Below, piece by piece: positions 10,961 through 22,538 of a stretch of 64,000 bases of DNA. This DNA comes from Phragmites australis (lineage: Eukaryota > Streptophyta > Magnoliopsida > Poales > Poaceae), in the NCBI RefSeq assembly GCF_958298935.1, contig NC_084921.1, positions 35,607,501 through 35,671,500 on the forward strand. The letters run 5' to 3'. How positions within the stretch are numbered: the first letter of the stretch is position 1; each line of letters opens with the position of its first letter. Made by a program: the position numbers and the translations under genes. The notes beneath the pieces were generated by a model, which searched no databases, had not been told where the DNA came from, and saw only the letters and a program-made list of their open reading frames with translations.

Positions 10961-11539
10961 CTACCAGTTCGTGTTCAATCTATAACACGGGTTGGTGGTT
11001 TTCTTCAGTGCGGTATTGCATTTGTACTTCAGATTGCAACATTGTGCAAGTTATCTCCATATCTTCGTTGTTCCACCGTAAAAGATCAGGCCGAACCTCA
11101 TCAAGTATGGTTGTGGCCTGGGGCTTCGCCCCCGTCATCTCTTGTTGGTGGCCACGTTGTGTTCTTGTGCTGCGTGATGATGGTTGTATCTTGCAGGTGT
11201 TTGATCCAGTCGACCCATTGAGCCTGGGTTCATTGGGTTGTGCCGCAGTTGGGGAATTGGGCGAAAACCCTCACTGGCATCTTGTTGCCGACGATGGTGA
11301 CGCTCGTGGGCGCCACAACCTCCTTGGAGGCATCGTGGCAATGCTTCCCCATGGGATCTCCAGGTGAAAACCCTGTCCAGCCTCCCAGACGAGCAACGAC
11401 GGTTCCGCTTCCTTCCTGAAGGTATCATTTGAAGAATTCCACTGTTGTCTTGGTGTTCAGCTGGCGGCAATCCTTGCAACACCATCTCCATTGTTGCTTG
11501 CCCTTCTGTCCGACACTCTCCTATTCAGCGGGGCTTCCC

Positions 11540-11893
11540 TTCACCTTCGGCGCTTCGCGGCAGTGGCTTTGCTCCGATGTCCCAGGACCCGTCCTAGTTG
11601 AGGTGCTAGCTGGGCACAGTGGCTTGCTGTGTAGCATTGCTCGGTGTGGGTGCCGTTTGATCTGTGGATGTCGGGTTGTATGTATGCTGCTTTCATTGTA
11701 TCTTCGTCGTCCGGTTGTTTTAAGGGGGTTTTGGGGGTTTCTTTCTCCTTTATCTTACGCATGAGTAGGACTCTGTGGGTTGTAATGCTATGTTTGTTAA
11801 GGTTTCAGATCTAGTTTTTTTTATAAATTGGGTCACTTTTTTTTCTTAATACAATAACATGTAACTCTCCTGCGTGTTCGATAAAAGAAAAAC
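11540..11893 (+). mobile_element. Probable LINE 3' tail
   Basis: The end of this block (TAATACAATAACATGTAACTC, then CTCCTGCGTGTTCG, then an A-rich tract ATAAAAGAAAAA) resembles the 3' untranslated end of grass L1-type LINEs. Upstream T/G-rich sequence fits the same. No reverse transcriptase motif is visible, so this would be a heavily 5'-truncated copy. Boundaries are approximate. Confidence 0.4.
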
Positions 11894-12014
11894 CATTTGA
11901 AAGAGGTCTTTCAAAAAATCCTTTTGTTTCGGCCTGGTCAAACTTTGACAACATACTGTATTTGTCTAGTTTCAAAGCATACGGTCACATGAGAAAACCA
12001 CTAAAATGTGGAGC

Positions 12015-12086
12015 TCGTGGCAGGGCAGAGAGCTTCTCCTGTTCGTGGGTTCGTGGCAGGGCAGAGAGCTTCGCCTGTTCAGCGGT
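12015..12086 (+). repeat. 36-bp tandem duplication, two copies
   Basis: Unit 1 (12015-12050) and unit 2 (12051-12086) both begin TCGTGGCAGGGCAGAGAGCT and differ at a few positions near their 3' ends. It is not part of a recognised gene. Confidence 0.75.
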
Positions 12087-14189
12087 CACCTGGAGATTCA
12101 ATTCACGTAGTTAAGCTGGTGTTTAAAGTTTAAACTGGATGCATGTGAGACGTCCTAGGAAAAACTTGGGATCGATGAGATTTAGAACGGGCCTAGACAT
12201 TTAGCAATGTAGCAGATATCGTAACGAATCGACAAATAGCTTAATAACCTTTTAATGAAGAAAAAAATCGTTATATGTCTCTATGGCATGCCTTCGAGCT
12301 ACAGATGCTTGGACGACATATGTTGTTGGCGGTCGCCGTCGGTGCCACTGGGTCATAGACTCATAGCAGTAGTGATTTTCCAGCGTACGCATCGCCATCA
12401 CTTCCGAAGACCAGCTTTCCTCGAACGAGAAAAATGAGGTGCTCTGTCCGTCAGCAGTACGTGTTCCATCATTTTACGACCGTGCGTGTAATTCGTTCTC
12501 TGAGTCCATGATTATGTTGGGAACACACACGCAACCCAATTGGCCAATGCTTGCATTTTCCCTAGAGAAACATCTGAGGTTTTTCTTTTGGGAGATGTGG
12601 TTACTGACTTACTAGTGCTAGGATTACCTGACTGTTTGCATGCAAAATGATACACTACGTCAACATCACTTCGTATCAAAATTTTTTTGCTCCATGTACG
12701 ATGTAACCTATTAATGCCCGTTAGGGATAGGACTGTAGCGATCCGTGGATCTATTTTAGTTCAATTTAATAAACTAATTAATTATTTTGAATAGTTTAAA
12801 ATGATCAATTAATTAATTAAGTTGCACGCTAGATCCAGAGATATACATTGATGCACAACGCCCATCCTTAATGCCCGTCTGTGCGGACTCGAGGCCTCCA
12901 AAAATCTGCCCTAGTCATGAATCCACCGATTTGTGTAATCTCTTTTTGCTAACGCAAATCGCGTTGCCAGATCATGCTCCAACTCTTTTCGTGGAGGTGG
13001 CATTATAAACAAACAAAGGACCAATTGGATCGAACCAAAAGATCATCCTCTTTAAACAAATCGATCACAACATCACTGTCCTTAGAAAGTTGAAGGATGT
13101 GTATGGCCTCCCCCTTGGTTAAAAAAAGAAAGATATGGCCTCTCCAGCTCCCCACTCTCACCACCAACCGGTTCTAGTGGGCACCGCACGACAGGTCGAT
13201 GATTCGGACGCAATCTCTCTCTATCCGTCACCCTATCTAATGTATATGTGTGACACCGAATTGCAGATTAGGATAGAGCAAGCTTTGGGCTGTCACCCTA
13301 TGGACAGTGCTGCTCATTTGGCAAAAGTCCCTAACCCTGAGCTTAGTTGCCAAATAATTTGGCACGACCTAAAAAGCACAGCTCCTCGATTGCACGATTG
13401 GATACTTATGGTCTTTTTGGTAGAGTATTAGTTTAAAAAAATAAAATTGGTTATTTATAACTCTAAAAACTTTTAGAGCTAAAGCTATAGACAGATCAAT
13501 AATCTTTAATTTAAATATATTATTCTTATTTTAGTTTAAAAACATATATTTAAATTATTTTATTTTATCATATAAACTCAAGTTCTGTATGGATGTGGGA
13601 GCTGCTGGAGGAGCTGAAGTTAGACCATCTTCAACTATATTTTCTTCATTTTATTCCCTTCCCGATTTTCTTCCCGTTCTTATTTCTTTTATTTTCTCTT
13701 ATCTTCAACAGATTCTCTTCGAGGGGAATCGCGAAGAGAAAGGAAAGAGAATCTCATACTGAAGAAAATGATATGAGAATTCTTTCGTGACAGAAACCGT
13801 AAAAAAAACCGTTAGAGTGCTGAAAGAAACAAAAATCTGTTCACGATAAGACTTTCGACCGCGATGAAATCCCTTTACATATCTTACTAGTCTCGCTGTG
13901 CTAGTCTAGCTTGCATGGTACCGGCCTGTACGACCAATGTTTTGACCCGATACGTATTTGAGTAGTACAATGCTACAAGAGAGTACGCCTCAGGATTGAA
14001 GTGCCATGCCAATGCCAATACTTTACCGTCAGAATATTCTGAGAAATGAAAAAAGGAGCTTATCGTTCTCGGAAAACAATTGGGAACAGTTTCTGACTGA
14101 ACAATGAATGTGAGCGCAGGTAGCACTCTGCATCGCCTGACAGTACGTTGTTCCGAGCAGAATAGGTGAGACAAAGAGGCGAGCATGGG
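12087..14189. other. Intergenic, nothing firmly recognised
   Basis: Mixed intergenic DNA. About 13410-13615 has weak inverted-repeat ends (TTTTGGTAGAGTATTAG on the left, AGCTGCTGGAGGAGCTGAAG on the right) suggesting a decayed MITE. No gene was found. Confidence 0.35.
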
Positions 14190-14697
14190 CATGGCGCTAG
14201 GGGTATCAATGGGATCCGATTCTTGATTTTTCGTGAGGAATTTTTTTATTAGGGGAGGAAATGAAGAGATTTTATCTCTCACGAACTCATATGAGAATGG
14301 AGATGGGAAGGTGCTTCCCGTTCCTGCTTCCCGCTATATCTTCGATATCACATATATACATATTTTTTATAGCATATAAACATATAAATATTACATTATG
14401 CAGAGTAAATAATAAATTACTCTTATTCTTTTTATCTAACCTACGATATTTAATCAATCTTGTATTAATTACTCTCATATATATCAATAAATTATTTATT
14501 TATACATCGTACATATTATTAATATATATAAATAGTCAAATATCATTCAATTTTACATCTCTATTGGAGACCCGATCCCCGCAAATTCCCCGTGGGGATG
14601 GGGATTGGAGAAATCTTCCTCCTGATAGCTAAATGGGGACGGGGATGGGGAAGCATTCCCCGCGGAGATTGGCCCCGTTGCCATCCCTACATGGTGC
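14190..14697. mobile_element. Non-autonomous hAT element with 8-bp target duplication
   Basis: The element spans 14198-14689 (492 bp). The left end is TAGGGGTATCAATGGG and the reverse-complemented right end is TAGGGATGGCAACGGGG, a TIR pair typical of hAT transposons. The flanks are CATGGCGC (14190-14197) and CATGGTGC (14690-14697), an 8-bp target duplication with one mismatch. There is no transposase. The interior has a GGGGATGGGGA-rich right part and an AT-rich middle. Confidence 0.8.
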
Positions 14698-16000
14698 CTT
14701 CAATTCGAGCGAGCAGGTCCCGCCCCGGCTTCTTCGGCCAAGCGCGCGTAACGCCGCCACTGTTACCGGCTCCGTGCCGATCTGTCATCTTGTGCCCCGC
14801 GCTGTGGATTGGTCACAAATGCGCTGCTGCTGAGAATTTTTTTATTTTATAATTTTTAAATTTAAAAATTGCAAAAATGTATATCCGTTTTTAATTCAAC
14901 GGACGACGTGTTTAAAAATTAAGAAAATATTGCGTTCTAATACTTTAAAATTCAAAACACAATCAAAATAGTCATGAAAATTTAAAAAAAATGAAGTGCA
15001 GAGGATGCTATCTAGTTTAAAAAAAATTCAACTCAAACAGTTACTTGTGCAATGAGAAAAAACCAATTATTTGTCATTTTTTAACAGACGATAATAGTCT
15101 AGATTTATATTTTTCAAAATAGACATATATATATATATATGTAATTTTTTATTTAAAATATAAAAATTCTGCCATGGATGGTTTCCGCTAGGCAGAGCGA
15201 GAGACTGGCCGAGTGGATCGGACGGTGTACGCGGGGGCCAGGCGAAGATGGTACACCGGCACCACACCATAGCGATTGTGACTCACCCAAGGGGTAGGGT
15301 GCGTGCTCGTGGCAATGATTTGTACAAGTACCGCTGCTCTTGCTTGCCCATCACTGTGTCGCCCGGTACGGCGTGTGCTACGTGCATAGTGGTGCCGACG
15401 TGCCGCATAGTAATGTCGTCTCATGTTGGGTCGCTGGATTGGTGATAACTAAGCGTCATGAGCCTGATTGGTACACACCTTCCACGTACGACCATCTTCG
15501 AGAGGAGGGGAGGTAGCTATTGTAGCGTCAGCACACAAGTCAAAGCGTGCCAGATGCAGGGCCCAGGACAAGGGTCAGGTTAGGGGTCAGACGTAGTCTG
15601 TTTTACTTGTATATTTAGTCAATGTATTTTGTTTAAACTGTTGCATGACTATTTATTTTGTTTAGCTTTCTATTTCATTAATTCAGACTGTTCCTGCATG
15701 ATGAAAAAGGAACCACTCTGTGTTTCCAATAATCAACGGATTAGTTAGAGAAGATGGTAGAGCACGTGATTCGTAAAATCCATAGCACTAGCCGCTACAA
15801 CTAGCCTATACCTATAGCGCCCGAATCATGGCTTTAATGGCATGTGCAATGACCAATCACTCGGTCCATGCACCACCAGTGGGAAACTGCGCGTCCATGA
15901 TGCACCACACCTCTTTCTCTCTCTATCGGCTTCGCAACACATATTCAAATACATGGCAGGATTCCCTGAGATCTCTAACACAAGCCATGGCCACTTACTC
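14698..16000. other. Intergenic, nothing recognised
   Basis: No gene or repeat with clear structure. A short TA microsatellite lies at about 15123-15141. Confidence 0.4.
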
Positions 16001-16009
16001 TATATATAA
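16001..16009 (+). promoter_or_regulatory. TATA box of possible small gene
   Basis: TATATATAAG, 72-80 bp upstream of the ATG at 16081, a normal plant spacing. Confidence 0.45.
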
Positions 16010-16080
16010 GGGTAACCCCAAAGATAAAAATGCTTAAATGCATACAAACCGACTACTTCATCTCCACCACAAAACCATCT

Positions 16081-16275
16081 ATGGCTTCCGGGTCTGGGTC
16101 CAACAAGGGTAAAGGCAAGATGGTTCCTTACGAGCTATGTCGCGACATCCTTGATAGACTCAAGCATGAGGAGGAAGAGCAAAAGAGAAACGAAGACCGA
16201 GAGCAGAAGAAGAGTATAGGGACTTTCACAATAGTACATGTGCAGCAAGCTCTACTCCCATGGATGCAATTTTAA
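16081..16275 (+). CDS. Possible small charged protein, 64 aa, unknown
   Basis: The ATG at 16081 follows a CCACAAAACCATCT leader and lies below a TATA box. The protein begins MASGSGSNKGKGKMVPYE and carries a Glu/Lys/Arg-rich stretch (about residues 25-43, RLKHEEEEQKRNEDREQKK) that would form a charged helix. It then ends with a short hydrophobic tail. An AATAAA signal follows at 16532. I do not recognise the family. It could be a small transposon-associated protein: a similar charged Glu/Arg-rich frame recurs near 17227-17340 (RQAYERSEYEQQLEELWIK). An upstream in-frame ATG at 16030 would add 17 residues, but the context favours 16081. It may equally be a non-coding or captured transcript. Confidence 0.35.
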   Translation: MASGSGSNKGKGKMVPYELCRDILDRLKHEEEEQKRNEDREQKKSIGTFTIVHVQQALLPWMQF

Positions 16276-16531
16276 GAGATTCTCTGAGAATATATGGATA
16301 AGAAGCCTCCATCTTTTTCACCAATCTAGTAGATATTTTCCTGCACCTGATAATTTGTCTTTACATAAAGCATGCTTCATTTAGCAATGAGGTACTACAT
16401 GCCATTGCAACTTGTCGTAAATTTTCTAGGTATAAAGTACGAGTCGATGCATGTTGCTTTATGTACTATAACCACGGGCAGGCAACAAATGCTTATGATG
16501 AGCCTTATATGTGATGTAATTTACTTTTATC

Positions 16532-16537
16532 AATAAA
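16532..16537 (+). terminator. Poly(A) signal AATAAA of possible small gene
   Basis: CAATAAAATG lies about 260 bp downstream of the stop codon at 16275 and just after a T-rich stretch. Confidence 0.3.
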
Positions 16538-19500
16538 ATGATCGGAATTTATCATTCTGTCAATATGTCTTTTCTAAGCCCAATGCTTTCATATGATTCC
16601 CTACTTTTCATGCATAGATAACAATAAATCCTTGCTGAACTTTTACAGAATGAAATGACCACACTAAGTAACAGTTTTCATAGGAATCTCTGCTAAGCAT
16701 CAATGGCACAACTTTTTCAGCTTTCACAGGAAACCTCTGGTTATTTTTCCTTGTGCATAATACTCTCATGATCCAGCCCCTAGCCATGCTTATGCACTCA
16801 ATCCATGCACCAGCCCCTAGCCACCATAAATAGCCCACATTGAACCATGGGTAGACCACTCCTTCCTCATTTGTCTCAAATGCAATATCTTTCTTAGCTC
16901 CACCAAACTTACCTAAGAAACATTAGGAGACTTACATCCCCTATAGGGTCAAATCGCCGATGTGCTTCGGTGACGACCCTTATAGGCTTCGCGAGTATAG
17001 GACATCTACTACACATATGGCAGACGCTTTTTCATGTATGCCAACTACCAGTATAACCCACCTCGACCCGCCTCATGTGGCACTTTCCATGCGATTTCAT
17101 GCAACGTCTTACTAAAATTGCCTCTTGTTTCATTTGTCTAGTCTCCTCCACCTATCTGTGACTTCATGGGATGACTGGATATGGAGTAAAATAAGCACCA
17201 GAAGTGGTGGGTCGACATGACTATGCAGTGAAGGAGGCAAGCTTATGAACGCTCGGAGTACGAGCAACAGCTGGAAGAACTATGGATAAAACGGCAGGAG
17301 GAGGAGCATATGAGGAAGGCCGAAGGAGCGCGCCGCGGTTGAAGCATGTGAAGCTGAGAGGGAAATAAAGCGGGAGAGGATCCATCGCACTAAGACAGCA
17401 AGCCCCGATACCCTTAGGAAGGGTAAATATACTAGGTGCACTCAGTATATTATCTATTGTAACATGGACTATTTTTATTCCCTAAAATATGTTAGGTTTA
17501 GTAGGGCACACTATTAGGTTAGTCTTTAGACGTACCGTATATATCAACATTTGTTGTTGTCATATCTTTATGGTTAGGGTATATTCGTACTACGACGAAA
17601 AACCCCATGCCACATGTAATGTTCATGAGCGTATGGAATTTTCGTGCTGAGTTCTATGATAATTATACTTTACAACTACTATGGTTTGAAAAATTATATT
17701 TTGTATTCTCCTAAAGTTACTTCACTTAAAAAATTACTCACACAATTTTACATAAAATAAATAAAGAAATATCGGCAAAATTATATCGAACAAAAAATTA
17801 AGAAAAAAATAAACACTCCGTGATGCCGTTTGGACAAGTATTTGCATAATAAATATTTTTCGCCAAACCAGTCACTAAAAATTATTTTTGCATGCATAAT
17901 TTTTTTTACTAATTTTCTTATTTTTGGTACTATAAATAAGACAAAAATTGTCAAAAATAAAACAGATTTTTGCATCACCAATCAACGAAAAAATTGATTT
18001 TTCTATTTCCATTGTAAGAAAATTTTGCACAACCAATCCGCGAAAAGAAAATTTTTCACAGGACCAAACTGTGGAACTTCATTTTCGCACTTTCAATCAA
18101 AGAAAATATTTTTTATATTTCAATGAGCGAAAATTCAATTTTTTATGGATCTTAAGAGTGAAAATCGAATTTTCGCTGGTTCATTATGCGAAAACTAGGT
18201 TTACTTGAACCATCTCGCAACAGTGGGATATTTTTATATTTTTTTTGAAATTGTACAATATTTTCAAAATTGCCATATAAAAAATATTTAAAAAATCACG
18301 GTAAAGCAGGGCGAAAACAAAGCGTCCTAGGTAATTGTTATTTTTTTTCTCTTTTTCACCGTAGGTCAGGATCCCCATGGGAGAGAAAACTCGCACGGTC
18401 CTGACACTGTCAGGTCAGGACACCTTCACTCTGCCGCGGCAGCTTTTACTTTCTCCCCACGCGCCCCCGGGAGCTGGTGAATCCGCCACCCCTCCACCTT
18501 TTGCTACTGCGGTACTGCATTACTGATCGATGACAGGCCGGTCCAGCACTGATGGTCCTACTGATCAGAGTCCAGTAAATTCGCACTGGGGTAAAAGAGA
18601 GTACTCCACTAGTACTAGCGACGAGTCAATTTCCCCTGTCCCATGTGCAACGGCATGCAGGGGTAGAAAAGGGACCGTTAGTTTAACCGCAGGTGACATG
18701 ACTTGTGGGGTAGGGGAATCGTCGACGGGCCCACATGTCAGAAGCAACGCGTTTAGCACCCTCGGGGCCGCTGCGAGCCTGCGATGGTGGTTGGCAGCTT
18801 GGCGCCGTTCTTTCGACCGCTACCGTTAGATCCTTAACGACTCCCGAGGAGGAGCGCCTTTCGGCCGCGTTGCCCCACGTCTGCACGCGAGGGTCGTCAA
18901 GTCCTGTTTCTATGCGTGTGGGGTCCGTACCTTGTGGCCCGCGTGGAAGTGAGGCAGGGGGGCCTCGCGTGGCACATCGAAAGGGGCGCCTTCCTTGGGT
19001 TCGGGTCCGACCGCGATTCGGCCCGCTGAACCCCCGGCCGAGTGGTTGATTCACCGTCGTGTTGATGCGAACTACCGGATATACCCCTTGCCTTTCTTCT
19101 GTGGAGGGAGAGGACAGAACAGAGAAATACTGGATGCCATCAGCCGTTCGGCGCTACATTGACGTCACAGTCCTTATATGAACAGTAAATTTATGACGTT
19201 ATCTATTCTAGTGTGCATTGCAAGGTGGCCGACTGTAGAATACTATTCACCCTCATATAAATATTGTTTCCTCTTTATTTCACTGGTGTGATGATAAAGT
19301 CAAACGATCTAAATCCTTCGTAAGATCTGTGTCCATTACACTCCCTGATTATCTGTTTAAGATCAGTTTGAGATAGTAGTTAACGGTTGCCTGTACAACA
19401 TAAAACAAAGCATGTTTTAAAATGCAGAGATTTTGTTTAAGAATCCACGATCACCAATTCACCATAGGAGATAGGGGATTTTGAAAAAACTACCAGATGA

Positions 19501-19929
19501 AATTATAGAGTGAACAATGTCATGTCGCCATAGACTTTCGGGTTCCGCCTCTTCCGAATGACATGGAGCGATAGTACAATCATCGTTTTTAATGTAGCAA
19601 TCGCATGGGAATTTATAGTACAGGATACGTTCAATTTAGCAAGTCATCGAAAAACAATATTACTGCAAGTTTTAACAGCACTAGGTCAGAGTTTGGAATT
19701 GTCAATTCGCGCCATGCTCGGTTTAGTTTGCATGATTTACCGTCTCTAACGTTTAAAACTGTAGCACTAGAATGAAAAACCCTGTGCTCAACTTCTGACG
19801 TTACTAGCTTTCGTGTCTATCTTGTTTTTTTAATCCGCTAATGCTACTCAGGCAATCGTGGAAGAAATTTCAAGTACTTATTGAAGTTCGTAGTACGTAC
19901 GTATGTCTTTGAAAAGATGCAAATGATGA
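16538..19929. other. Intergenic; weak coiled-coil piece and AT-rich repeats
   Basis: At 17227-17340 a plus-strand frame encodes a Glu/Arg-rich helix ending in TGA, probably a decayed transposon gag or hypothetical piece. About 17930-18200 holds degenerate repeats built around CGAAAA…AAAATTTT blocks. 18480-19060 is GC-rich, with promoter-like motifs such as GGGCCCACATGTCAG, but no gene follows that I can support. Confidence 0.35.
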
Positions 19930-20439
19930 CCTAAAATACGCCCTAAATCTAAAATTAGACAATATATGTAAGCGTATTTGCTAAAATAGGTAATAAGTTA
20001 TCGTATTTATAATTTTAGTATTCGTATTCGGCACATTATTTACAGAAAATAAAATTTTGGTACACGATACGTCGAAAAACTACGGACCCGATCATATTCA
20101 ACACATCGTGTGTCGAATATGACACGGTGTGCCGAATACGGGCTATAGTGCCATATTCGGCACACCGTGTGCCAAATATGGCATTTATCCGCCGTGCGGT
20201 CACTAATTTGGTACACGGTCATATTTGGCACCCCGTATATCGAATATGGCGTTGTAGCCCGTATTCACCACACGGTGTGCCGAATATAGGTTTTTCGACG
20301 TACGGTGTACCAAAAATTCATTTTCAGTAAATGATGCACCGAATACGAATGTTAAATTTGTAAATACGATAATATATTGTCTATTTCGACAAATATACTT
20401 ATGTATGTTATTTAATTTTGATTTTTTGCCCTAAAACAC
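19930..20439. mobile_element. Foldback non-autonomous MULE, almost entirely inverted repeat
   Basis: The element spans 19940-20429 (490 bp). Its two halves are imperfect reverse complements over nearly the full length. The left arm starts GCCCTAAATCTAAAATTA; the right arm reverse-complemented starts GCAAAAAATCAAAATTA. Both arms then share the blocks ACAATATAT…, TATCGTATTTA, ATTCGTATTCGG and AATTTTGGTACAC/TTTTTGGTACAC. Flanks CCTAAAATAC (19930-19939) and CCTAAAACAC (20430-20439) form a 10-bp target duplication with one mismatch, as expected for Mutator-like elements. The centre carries smaller palindromes of the CGGCACACCGTGTGCC type. A transcript would fold into one long hairpin. The same terminal repeat family recurs at about 31160-31262. 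Confidence 0.75.
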
Positions 20440-20676
20440 CAAGCCATCTTGATTCCATATTAAAAAAATGAGCTCCTCGCTTGAGATTACTGCTCTGTAT
20501 ACCTATCATGCTCATAATTTTGTCATTTTTTAGCAGTATAAACATGCTAACTAAGATTTTTCTTCTCCAGCAAATACCCCAACCCCAATCACCATTAAAC
20601 AAAATAAATAAATAATCATAAAGAAGAATTATGCATGAAACATTATTTTGATACAAGTCAAGCCAATCTATACCCA
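20440..20676. other. Short intergenic spacer
   Basis: AT-rich, with nothing recognised. Confidence 0.4.
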
Positions 20677-20845
20677 GTGGCGAATTCAGAATAAAAATAA
20701 CCAGATGTTCTTAGGCTAGTTTGCTAGGGATTATGTGTTCACTTGTTAAACTAGATAGTATTACATATGATGGATTATTAAAAAATAAAAATTTAAACGA
20801 TATCATATGCACGTATAAACACAAGGTTGATCCGCCCCTTTCTGC
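20677..20845. mobile_element. Possible MITE with CAGTGGCG ends
   Basis: The left end reads CAGTGGCGAATTCAG and the reverse-complemented right end reads GAAAGGGGCGGATCAACC, resembling grass MITEs that begin CAGTGGCGGATC. No target duplication was resolved. Confidence 0.33.
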
Positions 20846-21186
20846 ACACGAACCAGGATTAAACAAAGTTTAGAACTCACCTATTTCCAACGAAAAGCGA
20901 AGGGAAAAAATTAGGAAGACCCGTCTAATCCAAACACCTGTGAACACATATACTGCGCCACATGAGCTGGGCCCACGCGTGAATCATTCCACGCTGGAGG
21001 TAGGGCCCGTCGGGGGCACGCATGTGCTGGGCTGGAGCGGGCCCCGCGCCGTATCTGCAGGACAAGGAGCGGGAAGTGTGGAGTCGTGCCCACTGCCGCG
21101 GCAGCGGACGGCCGCGATCGCGCGCACGGGAGCCGACCGTTTGGGGCCGGTGGGTGCCTTGCCTGGGTGCACTATGCTGCTGCCGG

Positions 21187-22313
21187 GGTAGTATTAGAGA
21201 TGGCAATCCTACCTTTGAGTTCGGTATAATTATCATATCCGATGCATATAGATATAGGTCTAAAATTTTACTCATAGGCATGACGGGTTGGTACTTAGTG
21301 AACTCGCGAGTCAGGTGTGGGTATAATCTTTTGCCCACAGATATCCGCAGATATACTCATTAACACAATCAACAGGCCAATAGCCTAGAGTACCTAGTCC
21401 AAAGCTTTGAAGCCCAACCCAATTTCCAAAGCTAACCCTAATAGTCTGCACTCGTGTCGTTGCTAGCTCGCTGCTCCCTCTCTAATCACCATTCCCAGCC
21501 GCCTCAGTGTTGCTCGCCTGATCACCTCAATGTTTCCCGATTTCGGGCTTCTGGTCGTCGTTCGCCACTCCATGCCACGCGCGCACCATCCTTGGGCGCT
21601 CAGCCCGCCTCTTCCTGCTGTGCGCCGGTCGCCAAATCATGGTCGTTGCTCCCTGCCCTGCCATGCGCGGTGCCGTCCTCGAGTGCCTAGCCCGCCGCGC
21701 CCTGCTGTGCGCCGTGACCCTGTTTCTGGCGCCGACCCTGACCGGCAAGGCAGCCACCCTCATCTGACTCCAGCCCCACCTCCTCGATTCCCTGGACGCC
21801 GCCTTAGGCCTCAGCCGTCCGCCACTACCTGCCAGGTTAAGGTGTGGTTGCAACTACTTGATTCAGTGATTGATTTATTTGTGTAAAACTCTGATAGATT
21901 TATTGTGTAAAACTCTGATAGATCATTACTCCTGGATTAAAAAAAAATCATTTCGAATAGGCTTATTCAAGGAAAATTTCATCATCTTCTTGTAGAGCCA
22001 GCAAGTCACAACTGAGAAAAAATATATTTTTGTTGCTTGTTTGAGACTTGAGACTTGCTGTTTCACTTGTTGAGTCTTGTTGAAATGCTAGCTGCTGTCT
22101 TGCTGAACTACTGCTGTAAAAAAGAAGTGTTGCTGCTTGTTGGAATGCTGCTGCAGTGCTGCTGCTGCCAAAAACTCGTGGGCGACCCACGGGTTTTGGG
22201 TACCCAGCGGGGCACGGGCAATGTTTTCTGCCCGTCACTCTTCGTGGGCATGGGTCGGGCACGGGTCTACTTCGCCCGCACTTGACTGACCCATTGCCAT
22301 CCCTAGGTAGTAT
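21187..22313. mobile_element. Non-autonomous hAT element with perfect 8-bp target duplication
   Basis: The element spans 21195-22305 (1111 bp). TIRs are TAGAGATGGCAATCCTAC on the left and TAGGGATGGCAATGGGTC on the reverse-complemented right. Both flanks read GGTAGTAT (21187-21194 and 22306-22313), a perfect 8-bp hAT target duplication. The interior holds GC-rich open frames on both strands (about 21450-21880) that show no transposase motif. The subterminal right part is rich in CGGGCACGGG-like sequence. It is a sizeable deletion derivative. Confidence 0.82.
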
Positions 22314-22336
22314 TGGTTGTCCGCGTTGCCAAGGGA

Positions 22337-22538
22337 TCCGTTAGGAAACCTAAAATTTACAACTGAATGTGGACCCGTCTAGATATCTTAAAAGATTCGA
22401 TTATATCTCTTAGGGTTTTTTACTATATATATGGGGTAGAACATCTCGTTGTAAACACAAATGAATAAAGAATAAGTAGCTTTTCTCTGACATTGTATCT
22501 CCTTTGTAATTGTTCTCTTGATGGATCGTTGGACTACA
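22337..22538 (+). mobile_element. Probable 5' LTR of the Copia element
   Basis: Block from about GTTAGGAAACC to …GGACTACA, roughly 200 bp. It contains a TATA-like tract (TACTATATATATGG, about 22422) and a poly(A)-like AATAAAGAATAAG. It is followed after two bases by TGGTAGCAGTG (22541), a damaged form of the initiator-methionine tRNA primer site TGGTATCAGAG. I could not find a matching 3' LTR. Confidence 0.5.

Noticed and set aside
18530..19054. GC-rich region with overlapping frames of about 100-120 codons, considered as a gene
   Set aside because: Frames on both strands are similarly long and low in complexity; the region looks like a promoter-type GC-rich block without a following gene.
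21527..21886. Overlapping 108- and 118-codon frames on opposite strands
   Set aside because: They sit inside a hAT element, show no transposase motif and are Arg/Pro-rich on both strands.
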